A stretch of DNA of 64,000 bases, taken from contig NC_086349.1 in assembly GCF_036324505.1 (NCBI RefSeq), positions 21,862,247 to 21,926,246 of the forward strand, given 5' to 3'. Positions 63,861 through 64,000 of this stretch are shown here, piece by piece (the stretch's first letter is position 1; every line of letters begins with the position of its first letter). The stretch comes from Eleginops maclovinus (lineage: Eukaryota > Chordata > Actinopteri > Perciformes > Eleginopidae). The notes under the pieces are model-generated. The model ran no database searches and was not told the DNA's origin. It saw only the letters and a program-made list of their open reading frames with translations. A program made the translations under genes and the position numbers.

Positions 63861-64000
63861 CACGCCCCGTGTTGTTTAGCATGCAGAGAGTACAGTACCT
63901 TAGCTCCGGTCTTCAGCAGGCGGCTGGAAGTGAATGAGTTTCTGATACAGTACAGTAGGCATGAATGGAGGCTGCGCTGCTTAGCAACCAACGACCAATC
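63861..64000 (-). promoter_or_regulatory. possible distal first exon or promoter (tentative)
   Basis: On the minus strand there is an ATTGG (reverse CCAAT box) at the window edge, GTTGCTAAGCAGC (RFX X-box-like) about 10 bases on, and GGAGCTAAG/GTACTG, a possible donor at about 63898. It could be a distal non-coding rap1gap exon or another gene's start. The evidence is weak. Confidence 0.2.

Overview
This is a piece of a vertebrate nuclear genome, almost certainly a ray-finned (teleost) fish. The grounds are intron-containing genes of vertebrate families with fish-like divergence, very long CA/GT microsatellites, and several interspersed repeats I know from teleost genomes. There are no bacterial features: no operons, CRISPR arrays or IS elements. 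Every gene found lies on the minus strand, so transcription runs from right to left.

Left part (1-10.5 kb). The 5' part of mxra8 (two-Ig-domain membrane protein, limitrin) is coded in five exons between 7220 and 2490. Its membrane-spanning and cytoplasmic exons were not found and probably lie beyond position 1. Next comes the complete three-exon gene aurkaip1 (mitochondrial ribosomal small-subunit protein mS38), 9551 to 8264, with a probable non-coding first exon and an ETS-site promoter near 10.47 kb.

Main part (13.8-52.9 kb). One large gene, rap1gap (Rap1 GTPase-activating protein 1), fills most of the window. I rebuilt 25 coding exons with GT/AG borders and matching phases. They give about 765 residues, or about 791 with an optional 78-bp exon. 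The order is a basic N-terminus, a GoLoco motif, the Rap-GAP domain with its catalytic HIGND asparagine, and a serine-rich regulatory tail. Two neighbouring tail exons are relics of a tandem duplication and both carry an RRxSAIGI motif, a PKA-type site.

Rest. The rap1gap introns (up to 11 kb) and the 11 kb upstream of its first coding exon hold microsatellites, short inverted repeats and old repeats, and I see no other protein gene there. The three genes have unrelated jobs: cell-surface adhesion, mitochondrial translation and Rap1 signalling. mxra8 and aurkaip1 are also neighbours in mammals, whereas RAP1GAP is far away in human, so the window spans a rearranged synteny border.

I did not find an undescribed multi-gene system. 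The most interesting points are the duplicated rap1gap exon pair, an unfamiliar charged last exon in rap1gap, a 27-bp signal-peptide exon in mxra8 with a possible secreted-form ending, and three perfect inverted repeats.
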